From positions 92,676,936 through 92,740,935 of the forward strand of contig NC_051071.1 of assembly GCF_004664715.2 (NCBI RefSeq): 64,000 nucleotides of DNA. The letters are read 5' to 3'. Position 1 is the first letter of the stretch. Each line of letters opens with the position of its first letter. The notes under the pieces are model-generated. The model was not told the DNA's origin and searched no databases. It saw nothing but the letters and a program-made list of their open reading frames with translations. The translations under genes were made by a program, and so were the position numbers. Positions 22,801 to 33,029 of this stretch are shown piece after piece. This DNA comes from Peromyscus leucopus. Taxonomy: Eukaryota > Chordata > Mammalia > Rodentia > Cricetidae.

Positions 22801-23008
22801 CTTGTGTGTGTGGAATTTATGAAGCTGGGGAGCCCTCCTGTTCTGACCACTGTATGATGCTCAGGCTCTCCTCAGTCAGAATTCAGGATGTGTCCATATC
22901 CTGCACAGCATCTGGAATGGCCACACTTTATGCTTCCCCAACTCATACTAGCAATAAAGTCTCCATGAGTTTGAGAAAAACGAAAAACAAACAAACAAAA
23001 AAAAAACC
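22801..23008 (+). pseudogene. Candidate retroposed mRNA 3' end, parent unknown
   Basis: About 170 bp of balanced sequence ends with AATAAA (22953-22958), then about 17 nt later an A-rich tail (22976-23008). That spacing is what a polyadenylated transcript leaves after retroposition. I do not recognise the parent and see no clear TSD. Confidence 0.4.
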
Positions 23009-23189
23009 TAGTCCAACCTTTTAGAGAATTGATTTAAGTACTCAATAAAAACAGTACAAAGGGTAATGTCCCTCAAAGGATACAAAATTTCTTCTAGATA
23101 TGTCAAAGTATACAAAGTTTGAATTAGATTAGAGGGGTATGTTCAGGAGGTCTGTTGTATTGCATAGCACCATAACTAATAACAATGTA
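23009..23189. other. Unassigned stretch
   Basis: 'cctcaaaggatacaaaattt' at about 23072 and 'gtcaaagtatacaaagtttg' at about 23101 are similar; no feature called. Confidence 0.3.
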
Positions 23190-23290
23190 TTGTAGCCAAG
23201 TATATTGACTGCCTGTAATTCTAGAATTCAGGAAGCTGGGACAGGACTGCCAGTAAGATTATAGTAAGATTATCTCAAAACAAACATATA
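23190..23290 (+). mobile_element. Old B1 SINE
   Basis: Diverged sense B1 ('gactgcctgtaattctagaa'). Confidence 0.5.
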
Positions 23291-23364
23291 AGCAAATCTA
23301 TAATGTGTTGTACACTTAAAAACTGGTGAAAGTAGAATTTTAAATGCTCTCATAACTTAAAAAT

Positions 23365-23410
23365 TTTAAAAGATTTTTAGTTTTATTAATGGGCGTGCAT
23401 GCAAGCGTGC

Positions 23411-23463
<53 letters not shown>

Positions 23464-23630
23464 CGTGCGTGTACACACATCTGTAGAGTCCAGAAGAGGA
23501 CTGGTTCACCTGAATTGAATTCGTGGGCATTTGTGAAGCCCCTGATATGAGTGTTGGAATTTGGACACTGGTCCTCATGACTGAGCAGCAAACGCTCTTA
23601 ACTGCTGAACCTTCTCTCTTTCTCCAAGAT
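23365..23630 (-). mobile_element. B3/B2-type SINE with (GT)n
   Basis: Antisense SINE whose tail is a GT microsatellite (23413-23458); body 'ggtcctcatgactgagcagc'. Confidence 0.7.
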
Positions 23631-23639
23631 TGTTCTTTC

Positions 23640-24146
23640 TTCTCAGCCACTGACATGTCTTCAGCACTAAGGAAGACCCAGAAATTTCCATTCTACATAA
23701 GTCACATCCACTCCCACACTGACAAGCACCAGAAGCACTCAGGAGGTCAAGGTAACGATTTGGTGTGGATCACCACAGGGTCAATTTTGAACAGCCTCAT
23801 TCAGGTTACTTTGGGAAAGCTGGTACGAGGATTTACCACTTAAAAATGGACCAGAGCTTTCACCTAACTGTCAACTGTGAAAAATTGGACACAGGTCAGT
23901 CAAGAAGACATGGGCAAATTCAGCAAAAAAAAAAAAAAAAAAAAAAAAATCAGCCTGGGGTTTCCCTCTTCATCACTGACTCAGTGTTCTCAGGCCACTA
24001 AAGTTTGAGGAGAACCTCTTTGTGCAGCCTATGATCTCCAAGCCCAGTTCTTCAGCAGAAGAGCTAGGAGGTTTACAGATCTTGGGGTACCTATGTCTTG
24101 GCGGTTTAAAAGTGTGCACAAGAGGTTCATTAAATGCTAATAAGTT
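23640..24146 (+). pseudogene. Rpl27a-ps: Processed pseudogene of ribosomal protein L27a
   Basis: RPL27A is a component of the large ribosomal subunit. The copy is intronless, from an ATG at 23655 (reads LRKTQKF..., matching the parent N-terminus) through 'ggttactttgggaaagctgg', 'ttaccacttaaaaatggacc' and 'ttcttcagcagaagagct' to a 3' UTR-like 'ttcattaaatgctaataag'. The parent's early glycine/histidine-rich segment is degraded, there are frame changes, and a short A tract in the middle has grown into a 24-bp A-run (23926-23949). That run mimics a poly(A) tail, but the parental sequence resumes after it. Not functional. Confidence 0.88.
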
Positions 24147-24147
24147 C

Positions 24148-24440
24148 TCTGAGCATAGTGGTGCCTGCCTGTAATTTCAGCACTAGAAGGAAGCAGGAAG
24201 AGGTGGTATTCAAGGTCACCTTGACTACAGAGCAGATCAAGGCCAGCCTAGCTATAATAAGATCTTGTCTCAGCCTGGCAGTGGTGGTGCACATCTTTAA
24301 TCCCAGCACTCTGGAGGCAGAAGCAGATGGAAATCTGTGAGTTTGAGGCCAGCCTGGTGTACAGAGCAAGTTCTAGGACAACCAGGACTACACAGAGAAA
24401 CCAAAATAAATAAATAACTTTAAAAAATGATCTTGTCTCA
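24148..24440 (+). mobile_element. B1 SINE inserted in an older B1
   Basis: The older B1 lies at 24150-24272. The younger B1 at 24273-24428 inserted in its 3' end, duplicating 'gatcttgtctca' (24261-24272 and 24429-24440). Confidence 0.85.
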
Positions 24441-24463
24441 AAAACCAAAATCCGTACACATAT
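24429..24463 (+). repeat. Long TSD of second L1, left copy
   Basis: 35 bp here match 29330-29364 at 33 positions. It begins 'gatcttgtctcaaaaaccaa' and lies just upstream of the L1 5' truncation point. Confidence 0.8.
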
Positions 24464-24713
24464 AAAAAGCTATTTGAGGGGGCTGGAGAGATAGCTCAGA
24501 GGTTAAGAGCACTGACTGCTCTTCCAGAGGTCCTGAGTTCAATTCCCAGCAACCACTGCTCTTCCAGAGGTCCTGAGTTCAATTCCCAGCAACCACATGG
24601 TGGCTCACACCCATCTGTAATGAGATCTGGTGCCCTCTTCCCGCCTGCAGACATACATGCAGGCAGAACATTGTATACATAATAAACAAATAAATCTTAA
24701 AAAAAGCTATTTG
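24464..24713 (+). mobile_element. B2 SINE with internal duplication and TSDs
   Basis: B2 24477-24700 between copies of 'aaaaagctatttg' (24464-24476 and 24701-24713). A roughly 39-bp block starting 'ctgctcttccagaggtcctg' occurs twice in tandem (about 24516-24593). It sits at the 5' junction of the L1. Confidence 0.92.
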
Positions 24714-24935
24714 CAGATATGATACGATACGATAGCAACCCCAAATTTTCTATTAGGGAACTCTTACAACTGATCAGTGCCTTCAGCGAAGTCACTGGAT
24801 ACAAGATTAACTAAAAAAGTCAGTAGTCCTCCTATATACAAATGACAAACAAGCTGAGAAAGAATCAGGGAAACAATAACCTTCACAATAGCCACAAGTA
24901 ATATAAAATATCTTGGTCTAACTCTAACCAAGCAA

Positions 24936-25307
24936 GTGAAAGACCTGTATGGCAAGAACTTCAAGTCTTTGAAGAAAGAAATTGAAGAAGATATCAGAGG
25001 ATGGAGAGATCTCCTATGCTCCTGGACTGGTAGGATTACCATAGTAAAAATGGCCATCCTACCAAAAGCAATCTACAGATTCAATGAAATCCCCATCAAA
25101 ATTCCAACACAATTCTTTACAGACCTTGAAAGAATACTCAACTTCATATGGAAAAACAAAAAAACCAGGATAGCTAAAACAATTATGTACAATAAAATTA
25201 CTTCCAGAGGTATCACCTTTCCTGATTTCAAGCTGTACTACAGAGCTACAGTAATAAAAACCACATGGGGTTGGCATAAAAACAGAAACACTGGTCAGTG
25301 GGACTGA
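24936..25307 (+). pseudogene. L1 ORF2 fragment
   Basis: Reads as the ORF2 thumb/connection region ([27 protein letters not shown]), closely similar to the matching part of the L1 at 3.4-3.8 kb; stops follow. Confidence 0.9.
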
Positions 25308-25603
25308 ATCAAAGGCCTAGAAGTAAACCTACTACGGCACCTGATTTTTGACAAAGAAGCCAGAGACATACAATGCAAAAAAAGAGGCATCTTCAACAAA
25401 TGGTGCTGGTCTAGATGGATGTGTAGAAGAATGCAAATATTTCCACATCTATCACCCTGCATAAAACTCAAGTCCAAGTGGATCAAAGACCTCAACATAA
25501 AACCAGATACACTGAACCTGATGGAAAAGAAAGTGGGGAACAGCCTTGAACACACTGGCATGGGAGACAACTTCCTAAGAAGAACACCACTAGGGCAGGC
25601 ACT

Positions 25604-25789
25604 AAGATCAACAGTTGTTGTTGTTGTTGTTGTTGTTATTATTTGGTTTTTTGAGACAGGGTTTCTCTGTGTAGCTTTGTGCCTTTCCTGTAGACCAGAC
25701 TAGCCTCGAACTTACAAAGATCCGCCTGCCTCTGCCTTCCGAATGCTGGGATTAAAGGCGTGTGCCACCACCGCCTGGCAAGATCAACA
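25604..25789 (-). mobile_element. B1 SINE in L1 ORF2, with TSDs
   Basis: Antisense B1 to 25779; 'aagatcaaca' at 25604-25613 and 25780-25789. The left side has a (GTT)n run at 25614-25637. Confidence 0.92.
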
Positions 25790-26465
25790 ATTATTAAATG
25801 GGACCTCATGAAACTGAAACTAAGGCAAAGGACACCATCAACAGGACAAAAGGGCTGCCTATAGAATGAGAAAAGATTTTCACCAACCCCCCCATCCAGA
25901 CAGAGGGCTAATATAGAAAATATATAAAGAACTCCAGAAACTAGACATCAACAACCCAAATAATCCAATTTAAAAGTTGCTACAGATCTAAACAGAGAAT
26001 TCTCAACAGAGAAATCTCAAATGGCTGAGAAGCACTTAAAGAAATGTTCAACATCCTTAGCCATCAGGGAAATGCAAATCAAATCAACTCTGAGATTCTA
26101 TCCTATACCTGTCAGAATCAAAAATACAAGTGATAGCTTGTTGGAAAATATTTTAAGGTGTGTTACTTTTGTTTATGTTGCATTTGTTTAACTTTGTCGA
26201 ACTGTGTTACTCTGCCTGTCTAAAATACCTGATGGTCTAAGAAATAAACTGAATGGCCAATAGTGAGGCAGGAGAAAGGATAGGCAGGGCTGACAGGCAG
26301 AGAGAATATAGAGAAGAGCAGAAGAAAAGGAGGAGGACCCAGAGGCCAACCACCCAGCTACATAGCAAGCCACGAAGTAAGAAACAAAGAAAGGTATACA
26401 GGAATAGAAAAGGAAAAGCCCCAAGGCCAAAGGTAGATGGGATCATTTAAGTTAAGTAAAGCTGG

Positions 26466-27147
26466 TGGTATTGTGTTCCCCAAAATATTGTGCACCCTAA
26501 TAAACTTATCTGGGGTCAGAGACAGAACAGCCACTAGATACAAAGGCTAGAAAATGGTGGCACTCACACCTTTAATCCTAGCACTCCAGAGGTAGAAATC
26601 CCTCTGGATCTCTGTGAGTTCAAGGCCACACTGGAAACGGTCAGGCATGGTGACAAACGCCTTTAATCCCAGAAAGGGAGCCTTTAATTCCAGGGAATGG
26701 TGTTAGAAAGCAGAAAGGTATATAAGGCGTGAGGACCAGAAACTAGAAGCATTTGGCCTGGTTAAGCATTCAGACTTTCGAGCAGCAGTTCCGCTGAGGT
26801 TCATTCTGGATGAGGACTCAGAGGTATCCAGTCTGAGGAAACAGGATCAGCTGAGGAACTGGCAAGGTGAGGTAGCTGTGGCTTGTTCTGCTTCTCTGAT
26901 CTTCCAGCATTCACCCCAATAACTAGACTTGGGTTTGTTTGGTTTTTTTGTTTTTTTGTTTTTCGAGACAGGGTTTCTCTGTGTAGCTTTGCTCCTTTCC
27001 TGGAACTCACTTGGTAGCCCAGGCTGGCCTCGAACTCACAGAGATCCACCTGGCTCTGCCTCCCGAGTGCTGGGATTAAAGGCGTGCACCACCACCGCCC
27101 GGCGGGTTTGTTTTTATTAATAAGAACGTTTAAGATTTGTGCTACAA
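26466..27147 (+). mobile_element. Second ERV LTR nested in the first
   Basis: Starts 'tggtattgtgttccccaaaa', holds a B1-like internal stretch ('cacacctttaatcctagcac'), and ends 'aagatttgtgctaca'. The outer LTR resumes afterwards ('ctagaaacaaatcaagctaa'). TSDs are weak. Confidence 0.65.
26938..27115 (-). mobile_element. B1 SINE in nested LTR
   Basis: Young antisense B1 ('gggtttctctgtgtagcttt'); 'gggtttgttt' is repeated on both sides. Confidence 0.9.
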
Positions 27148-28364
27148 CTAGAAACAAATCAAGCTAAGGCCAGACATTTATAACTAAGAATAAGCCTCTG
27201 TGATTTATTTGGGAGCTGGGTGGTGGGCCCTCCAGAAGAGTAAAATACCAACAACAACAGCTCACACTGGTGAGGATGTGGAGCAAGAGAAACACTGCTC
27301 CATTGCTGGTGGGAGTGCATACTTGCAGAGCCACTATGGAAATCAATATGGAGTTTCCTCAGAAAATTGGTAATCAATCTACCTTAAGATCCAGCTATAT
27401 CATTCCTTGGCATACACCCAAAGATGCTCTATTCTACCACAAATACGCTTGCTCAACTATATTCATAGCAGCTTTATTCACAATAGCCAGAAACTGGAAA
27501 CAACCCAGATGTCCCTCAACCGAAGAATGAATAAAGAAAATGTGGTACATTACACAATGGAGGAATACTCAGTTTTCAAATAAATAAATAAATAAATAAC
27601 ATCAAGAAATTTTCATAGGCAAATGGGTGGAACTAGAAAAAAATCATCCTGAGTGAAGTAACCCAGCCAGACCCAAAAAGACAAACATGGTATGTACTCA
27701 CTTATAAAGTAGCAATTAGCTGTAAGTAAAGGATAATCATGCTACAATCCACAGACCCAGAGAAGCTAAGTAACAAGGAGGGCCTAGGGGGGTGCACTGA
27801 TCTCCCTGGGAAGGAAAAATGTAATAGATTTTGTGGGTGGGCTGGAGAGGAGTGGGGATGAGAACAGGATGTATTAGGCAGGGGGGCTGTGGAGGGAGAG
27901 AGTCCTGGGAGAGATGACTGGTATTGGGGGACATTTTGGAGGCGAAGTAGAAATGTAGTGCAATGGAAACTCCCGGGAACCCACAAGGGTGACCCTAGCA
28001 AAGACTCCCAATAATGGTGACACAGAACCTGAGACGGCCATCTTCTGCAATCGGGCAAGACTTCCTGTGGAGGAATTGGGACATCAACCATCCACAAAAC
28101 CTCTGGCCTAAAATCAGTCGCGCCTGCAAGATGTGCTGGGGAAAAGTGGAGCAGAACTTGTGGGAGTGGCCAACCAATGACTGGTTCAAATTGAGACCCA
28201 TGCCATGAGAGGGAAACCATGCCAGCCACTGCCTTGAGTGCCAGGACCCAGAGTCTGGATAGCCCAGAAACCCAAGATAGAACCAAACACAATCAAGGAG
28301 GGGAGAGGTGAGTCAATGAAATAATTCCTAATGATACTCTCTATACTTGTAGATTAGCGCCTAG

Positions 28365-28762
28365 ATAATTGTGGAAACCCAGCTTCCCAGGGAGATCTTA
28401 CTCAGGGTCAGAGAATCTGAGCTTGCTTTACCCAGCAGGGCTTCATAAGGAGATGATTTTGCCACAGGTGTGTTTACCAGGTGTTTGGAAGGGTCTACAC
28501 TTGGTTGTATGGTGTGCTTTGATCTTGCAAGGGGGAGGTCTTTCACCTCTCCCCTTGGCATATTATAAAAAGCCCTTCTGAATAAACCTGAGCAGCTGGC
28601 TATTTTTCCAGGGCCCTCCCAAAGCTATCCTGTGTCTGTCTTTCTTCTGGTCTCCAATTACATTTCTACCTAATATTTTCTAATTCCTCTCTCCTCCACC
28701 CAAGAACCCTTTGAAAGGTGGGGGCAGGTCAGAGCTGATCTCCACAGACTCCCACACATAAT
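28365..28762 (+). mobile_element. Solo LTR in L1 3' UTR
   Basis: About 389 bp from 'tgtggaaacccagcttccca' (28370) to 'ctcccacaca' (28758). TATA-like 'attataaaaag' near 28562 and AATAAA near 28580 give a U3-R-U5 order. 'ataat'/'taat' flank it at 28365-28369 and 28759-28762. No coding sequence. Confidence 0.75.
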
Positions 28763-29329
28763 CATCATTAAGAGGCTTCATCCAGCACCTGATGGGAGTA
28801 GAAGCAGAGACCCATAGCCAAACATTAGGTGGGGCTTGAGGAATCCTACAGAAGAGGGGGAGGAAGGATTGTAGAAACCAGAGGTCAAGGACGCCACAAT
28901 AGGACATCTCACAGAATCAACTAACCAGGGCTTACAGGGGCTCACAGAGACTGAAGCAACAATCAGGGAGCCTGTATGGGTCTGACTTATGTCCTCTGTA
29001 TATATGTCATGGTGGTGTAGCTTGGTGTCCCTGTGGGACCCCTAACAGTGGGAGCAGGGGCTGTCTCTGACTCTCCTGTCTGCTTTGGGGGCCCTTTTCC
29101 TCCCACTGGCTTGCCTTGTCCAGCCCTAATGAGGGGATGTGAATGCCTGACATGCCATGTTTGGTTGATACCCCTGGGAGGACTGCCCTTTTCTAAAGGG
29201 AAAGGAGATGTGGATCTGGGGTAGAGGGATATAGGAGGGAGGGCTAGGAGGAGAGAAGGGAGAGAAACCAGGTTGGAATGCAATATATGAGAGAAGAATA
29301 AATTAAAAACAAATAAATAAAACAAAAAA

Positions 29330-29389
29330 GATCTTGTCTCAAAAACCAAAAACCATACACATATGGAATAGCTGTGACCTAGCTATTCC
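29330..29389 (+). repeat. Right TSD of L1 next to a perfect palindrome
   Basis: Right copy of the 35-bp TSD (29330-29364). Directly after it GGAATAGCT (29365-29373) and AGCTATTCC (29381-29389) form a perfect 9-bp stem with a 7-nt loop. Confidence 0.8.
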
Positions 29390-29525
29390 GTTCCAACAGA
29401 AATGTTCACATACCTTCACCAAAGACAAAGAAACCAGGAATATCCACAACTTCAACAGTTTAAAACTGAAAACTACCCACCCTCATTACCAGTAGAATGA
29501 GTAAGTTCAGCTATGTTCATACAAG
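29373..29525 (+). mobile_element. Ancient L1 ORF2 3'-end fragment
   Basis: 'gacctagctattccgttcca', 'cagaaatgttcacatacctt' and 'aactgaaaactacccaccct' follow the ORF2 C-terminal order of old L1s. Confidence 0.5.
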
Positions 29526-29548
29526 GCTACCTCCTGAGTGCTGAGATT

Positions 29549-29822
29549 TGTTGTGTGATATTTTGTTTGTGTTCTGACAAATAAAGCTTGCTTGGAGTTA
29601 GAGGGTGGAGCTAGCCACTAGCTAACCATAGAGGTCTGGAGGTCTGTAGAGAGAGGAACAGGAAGTGATAAGGTGAGGCGGAGACAGGATCTGGGCCCTT
29701 TTGGACTGGAGGAACAGAAGAGGAAGGATGTGGCTGTGGCTGCTCTCCTACTTCTCTCATCTTTCAGGTTTTACCCTGATATATGACTCCTGGTTTTTAT
29801 TGACAAGATTAGATTTACATAT
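29549..29822 (+). mobile_element. ERV LTR fragment
   Basis: 'tgttgtgtgatattttgttt', then 'ctgacaaataaagcttgctt', ending 'ctggtttttattgacaagat' and 'ttaca'. Same general layout as the LTR at 26466. Confidence 0.6.
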
Positions 29823-29892
29823 CAGGGATTATACATATATGTCACCATAGCCAACTTAAATCACATTTGTCAATATGTTAGAGCTTTAAAAC

Positions 29893-30262
29893 TGTGGTGG
29901 TTTGAGAACAGCCCTGTCAGCTCATATTATTTAAATATTTGGTTTCCAGTTGGTGGACTGTTTGGGAAGAAGTAGGAGGTGTGGTCTTTTTGGACTAGGT
30001 GTGTCACTGAGGTGTGGGCTTTGAGTTTTCAAAAACCCATACCAGGTCCAATCTCTGTGTGTGTGTATGTGCCCCTCCATCCATCTGTCTCTATCTCTCT
30101 ACCTCACTCCCTCCCTCCCACCCTCTTATCTTCTCTCTCTCTGTTCCTCTCTGCCTCTTGCTTATTGATCAGATATAGGCTCTCAGCTTCTCCTCCAGTG
30201 CCTGCCTGCCTGCAGCCATGTTCCTCACTGTGTGCAATGAACATTTAGGCTCTCCTTCCCTT
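29893..30262 (-). mobile_element. hAT-like element (URR1 type), minus strand
   Basis: Reverse-complement order ('gtgtcactgaggtgtgggct', 'ttgagttttcaaaaaccca') of the element at 30357, with an internal pyrimidine-rich stretch at 30060-30170. Confidence 0.7.
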
Positions 30263-30356
30263 CCTCTGTGCGGTTACTACTTTTCCTCTTTTGCAAAACA
30301 AAGTCAAGAGATCCACTAGGATCTTAAAAAGGCTCCATGCCTTGTTTTGTTCTTGG

Positions 30357-30712
30357 TCTTAGTTACTTTTCTACTGTTATGAAGAGACCAAGGCAACTTA
30401 TATTAAAAAAAAATTAATTGAGGGCTTACAGTTTCAGAGAATGAATCCTTGACTATCATGGTGGGGAGCATGGCAGCAGGCAGGCAGACATGGCTGTGGA
30501 GCAGTGGATGAGAGCTTAACATCTGATCCACAAGCAGGAGGGAGAGAGAGCCAACTGGAATGGTGTGGGCTTTTGAAAACTCAAAGCCCACCCCCAGTGA
30601 CACCTCTTCCAACAAGGCCACACCTCCTGATCCTTCCCAGACAATTCCAGCAGCTGAGGACTGTTTAAAATATGTAACCTATAGGGGCTGTTTTCATTCA
30701 AACTTCCACATA
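30357..30712 (+). mobile_element. hAT-like element (URR1 type), plus strand
   Basis: 'cttagttacttttctactgt' to 'ttcaaacttccaca', with 'caaagcccacccccagtgac'. Forms an inverted pair with 29893-30262. Confidence 0.78.
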
Positions 30713-30714
30713 TA

Positions 30715-30958
30715 GTACACTGTCCCTTGTCAGAAATGTAGCTTCTAAGTCTGTAGCTTGTCTTTTCATTGACTGATTAACTGAGACAAGGTCTTGCTAT
30801 AGGGTCTGGACTGGTCTCAAACTCCATCTCCCTGCCTCAGTAAACATGGGTCACAACTCTTGGCTCTCTTATCCTTTCAACAAGGTTTGCTACAAAGCAA
30901 AAGAGTTTAATTTTGATAAAATCTAACTTACCAATTTTTCTTTTTATAGAGCATGCTT
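30715..30958 (-). mobile_element. Ancient L1 fragment with antisense B1
   Basis: 'gcaaaagagtttaattttga' and 'aatttttctttttatagagc' are antisense old L1 ORF2. A B1 (about 30783-30868) interrupts it. Confidence 0.6.
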
Positions 30959-30962
30959 TGTC

Positions 30963-31112
30963 AAGTCCAGAGATTTTTTTGTGTACGTATGTTCAGAGGA
31001 CATCTTTTTGGAATCAGTTTTCTTCTTCCACCTTTACAAAGGTTCCTGGCACCCAATCAAGCCATCAGGCTTCCCAGATAGTGCTTTTACCTGCTGAATC
31101 ATCCCCCACCCC
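30963..31112 (-). mobile_element. B3-type SINE
   Basis: 'ttcttcttccacctttacaa', 'gctgaatcatcccccacccc'. Confidence 0.6.
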
Positions 31113-31383
31113 ACAATAATATTTTCAATTGCCCTTTGACATTCTGGTAGAGTTTTCAACAGGGCAAGGAACCTTTCTATAAGACCCTGGTAGATCTCTT
31201 GACTTTCTTTTTGCTAAAGTGGGAAAGCAGCAACTGCAGAGGAGAAGGGTAAGACGGCCTAAATGTTCAACAGAGACACACTCAGGGGAAAGGCATACAG
31301 GGAACTCCAAGATCTGGAAACTGATTTCTGTAAACGATTCATGCGCCATTCTCTGCTGAAAAGTACACCCATATTTCAAGATA
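31113..31383. other. Single-copy-like stretch
   Basis: No repeat or gene recognised. Confidence 0.4.
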
Positions 31384-31556
31384 AAAGTCAAAGTAGGACT
31401 GCCAGGTGAGGTATTACAAGCCTGAAATTCCAGCACCTGGGAGAGAGCGGTAGGTAGATCTCTGTGAGAGCCAGGTCAGCCTGTCTACATAGTGAGTTCC
31501 AGGCCAGGCAGGGCTTCCTAGTGAGACCTTGTCTAAAACACAAAAAAAGTCAAAGT
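31384..31556 (+). mobile_element. B1 SINE with TSDs
   Basis: Diverged sense B1 between copies of 'aaagtcaaagtagg'. Confidence 0.8.
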
Positions 31557-31561
31557 AGGTT

Positions 31562-31795
31562 GAGAATGTAGATCAACTGTCAGGGTGTTAGGCATGCAGG
31601 AAGGCCATGGTTGGACCTCTAGTACCACATAAACCATCTGGCATAGTGACATTAACCAGGTGTGGTGGCACTCACCAGTAATCCTGGCACCTGGGAGGTT
31701 AAAGGCAGGATCAGAAGGTCAAGGTCATCCTTTGCTATATTAATCTTGAGGCCAGCCTGGACTAGAGACTGTCTCAAAACAAAAAAAGTCAAGGT
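31562..31795 (+). mobile_element. B4 SINE
   Basis: ID-like head ('gggtgttaggcatgcaggaa') fused to a B1-like tail ('accaggtgtggtggcactca'). Confidence 0.7.
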
Positions 31796-32260
31796 ACACT
31801 TGCACAGGGAATCCATGCAAGTGAGCAGTTGAACAATGAATTTTTTTTGATGAGGACAGGACAACTTCAAAAGAAGGTGTATTAAAATAGCAAAACAATA
31901 TCCATCAAAGGAGCAACTCCACTTGAAAGCTAAGAATCAGACTGAAGCAAATTAGACTGTTGCTTAAATTATAATAATTAAGTTTATAAATTCACCAAAC
32001 TTCCCTGCTATAATGGACTAAGAAGGTTTGTTTATTCCTTCTCTGTCCTGGGGGAATAAATTATCTCATGAGTCCATTTCATCCAGTGCTACTTAAAAGT
32101 GATGAAATGCTTAAACAATTCATTCTATTAATATAAAAATCCTTCATAGGATAAATATGAACCAAAGTGTAAGTAGCATTATGAGTAAAATGGGAAGTAT
32201 TGCTGTACTATTGCCCATAGAAATAAGGCAGAACATTCCTGTTAATTTTAAGACCCTACT
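31796..32260. other. Single-copy-like AT-rich stretch
   Basis: No repeat or coding signal recognised. Confidence 0.4.
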
Positions 32261-32270
32261 GTGTGTGTGT

Positions 32271-32319
<49 letters not shown>

Positions 32320-32590
32320 TGTAAGCCAGAAATCAACCTTGGGTGTTGCTCCTCAGAACTGCCCATCTTATTTTCTGGAATAGGTTGCTCACTGGGACAT
32401 AGGTCTCACAGATGAAGCTAAAATGTCTAGTCTGCAAACTCTAAGGATCCTCCTGTCTCCACCTTCCTAGTTACTAGGATTACAAGTATGCATCACCACA
32501 CCCAACTTTTTACACAGGTTCTAGGAATCACACTTGGGTGTTCATGCTTGTGAGGCAAGCAAGATACCACTGAGCTATCTCCCCAATCCT
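32261..32590 (-). mobile_element. B4 SINE with (GT)n
   Basis: (GT)n at 32261-32322, then antisense B4 ('gccagaaatcaaccttgggt' to 'gagctatctccccaatcc'). Confidence 0.75.
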
Positions 32591-32644
32591 GAAGTGAAGT
32601 CATATCATCCCATTTGTGCTTTTGTTTTGTGTTTCTCTGGCGTT

Positions 32645-32990
32645 AGTGTATTATGACTCACTGCTGTAATCAAATACCTAACTTGAGGAAAGGATTATTT
32701 TAGCCTTCAGTTGGAAGGTAGTCCATCATGGCAGAGAAGGCTGGAGAAGTTTATCACATTGTGTCCAGTCAGAAGCAGTGAAAAGTGAATGCTGGTACCA
32801 GTTCACACTCTCCTTTCTATTTTGTATTCAGTCCAGACCCCTGTGCTGGAATGGTGCTACCCACATTTAAACTTTTCTCACCTCAATTAACCCATCTAGA
32901 AAACTCCTTACAGACATGCCCAGAGGTTTGTCTCCTAGTTCTTCTATCTGGATCCTGTCAAGTTGACATCAGTATTAACCATAACATTTA
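32645..32990 (+). mobile_element. Rodent hAT-like element (RCHARR1 type)
   Basis: 'gtagtccatcatggcagaga', 'gacatgcccagaggtttgtc', 'gatcctgtcaagttgacatc', ending 'attaaccataaca'. Non-autonomous. Confidence 0.65.
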
Positions 32991-33029
32991 GTTACATGGA
33001 GCATTTTCCCTATACCTATTGGGCACCTG

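Larger units (their letters stand above)
26139..27258 (+). mobile_element. ERV LTR inserted in L1, itself split by a second LTR
   Basis: Outer LTR: 26139-26465 plus about 27148-27258, starting 'tgttggaaaatattttaagg' and ending in CA. 'agct' flanks it at 26135-26138 and 27259-27262, and the L1 ORF2 continues across. No internal retroviral genes. The start resembles 17495-17612. Confidence 0.75.
24469..29329 (+). mobile_element. 5'-truncated L1 carrying many nested insertions
   Basis: ORF2 fragments at 24714-25603, 25790-26138 and 27263-27715; long 3' UTR at 27716-29329 ending in an A-rich tail. The RT domain begins at the FADD box (degraded). It is interrupted by a B2 at its 5' edge, a B1 in ORF2, an LTR complex at 26139-27258 and a solo LTR at 28370-28758. 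Frames are broken throughout. Total L1 sequence without insertions is about 3 kb. Confidence 0.9.

Noticed and set aside
23340..23656. Two minus-strand ORFs with Thr-His repeats
   Set aside because: Created by the GT microsatellite in an antisense SINE.
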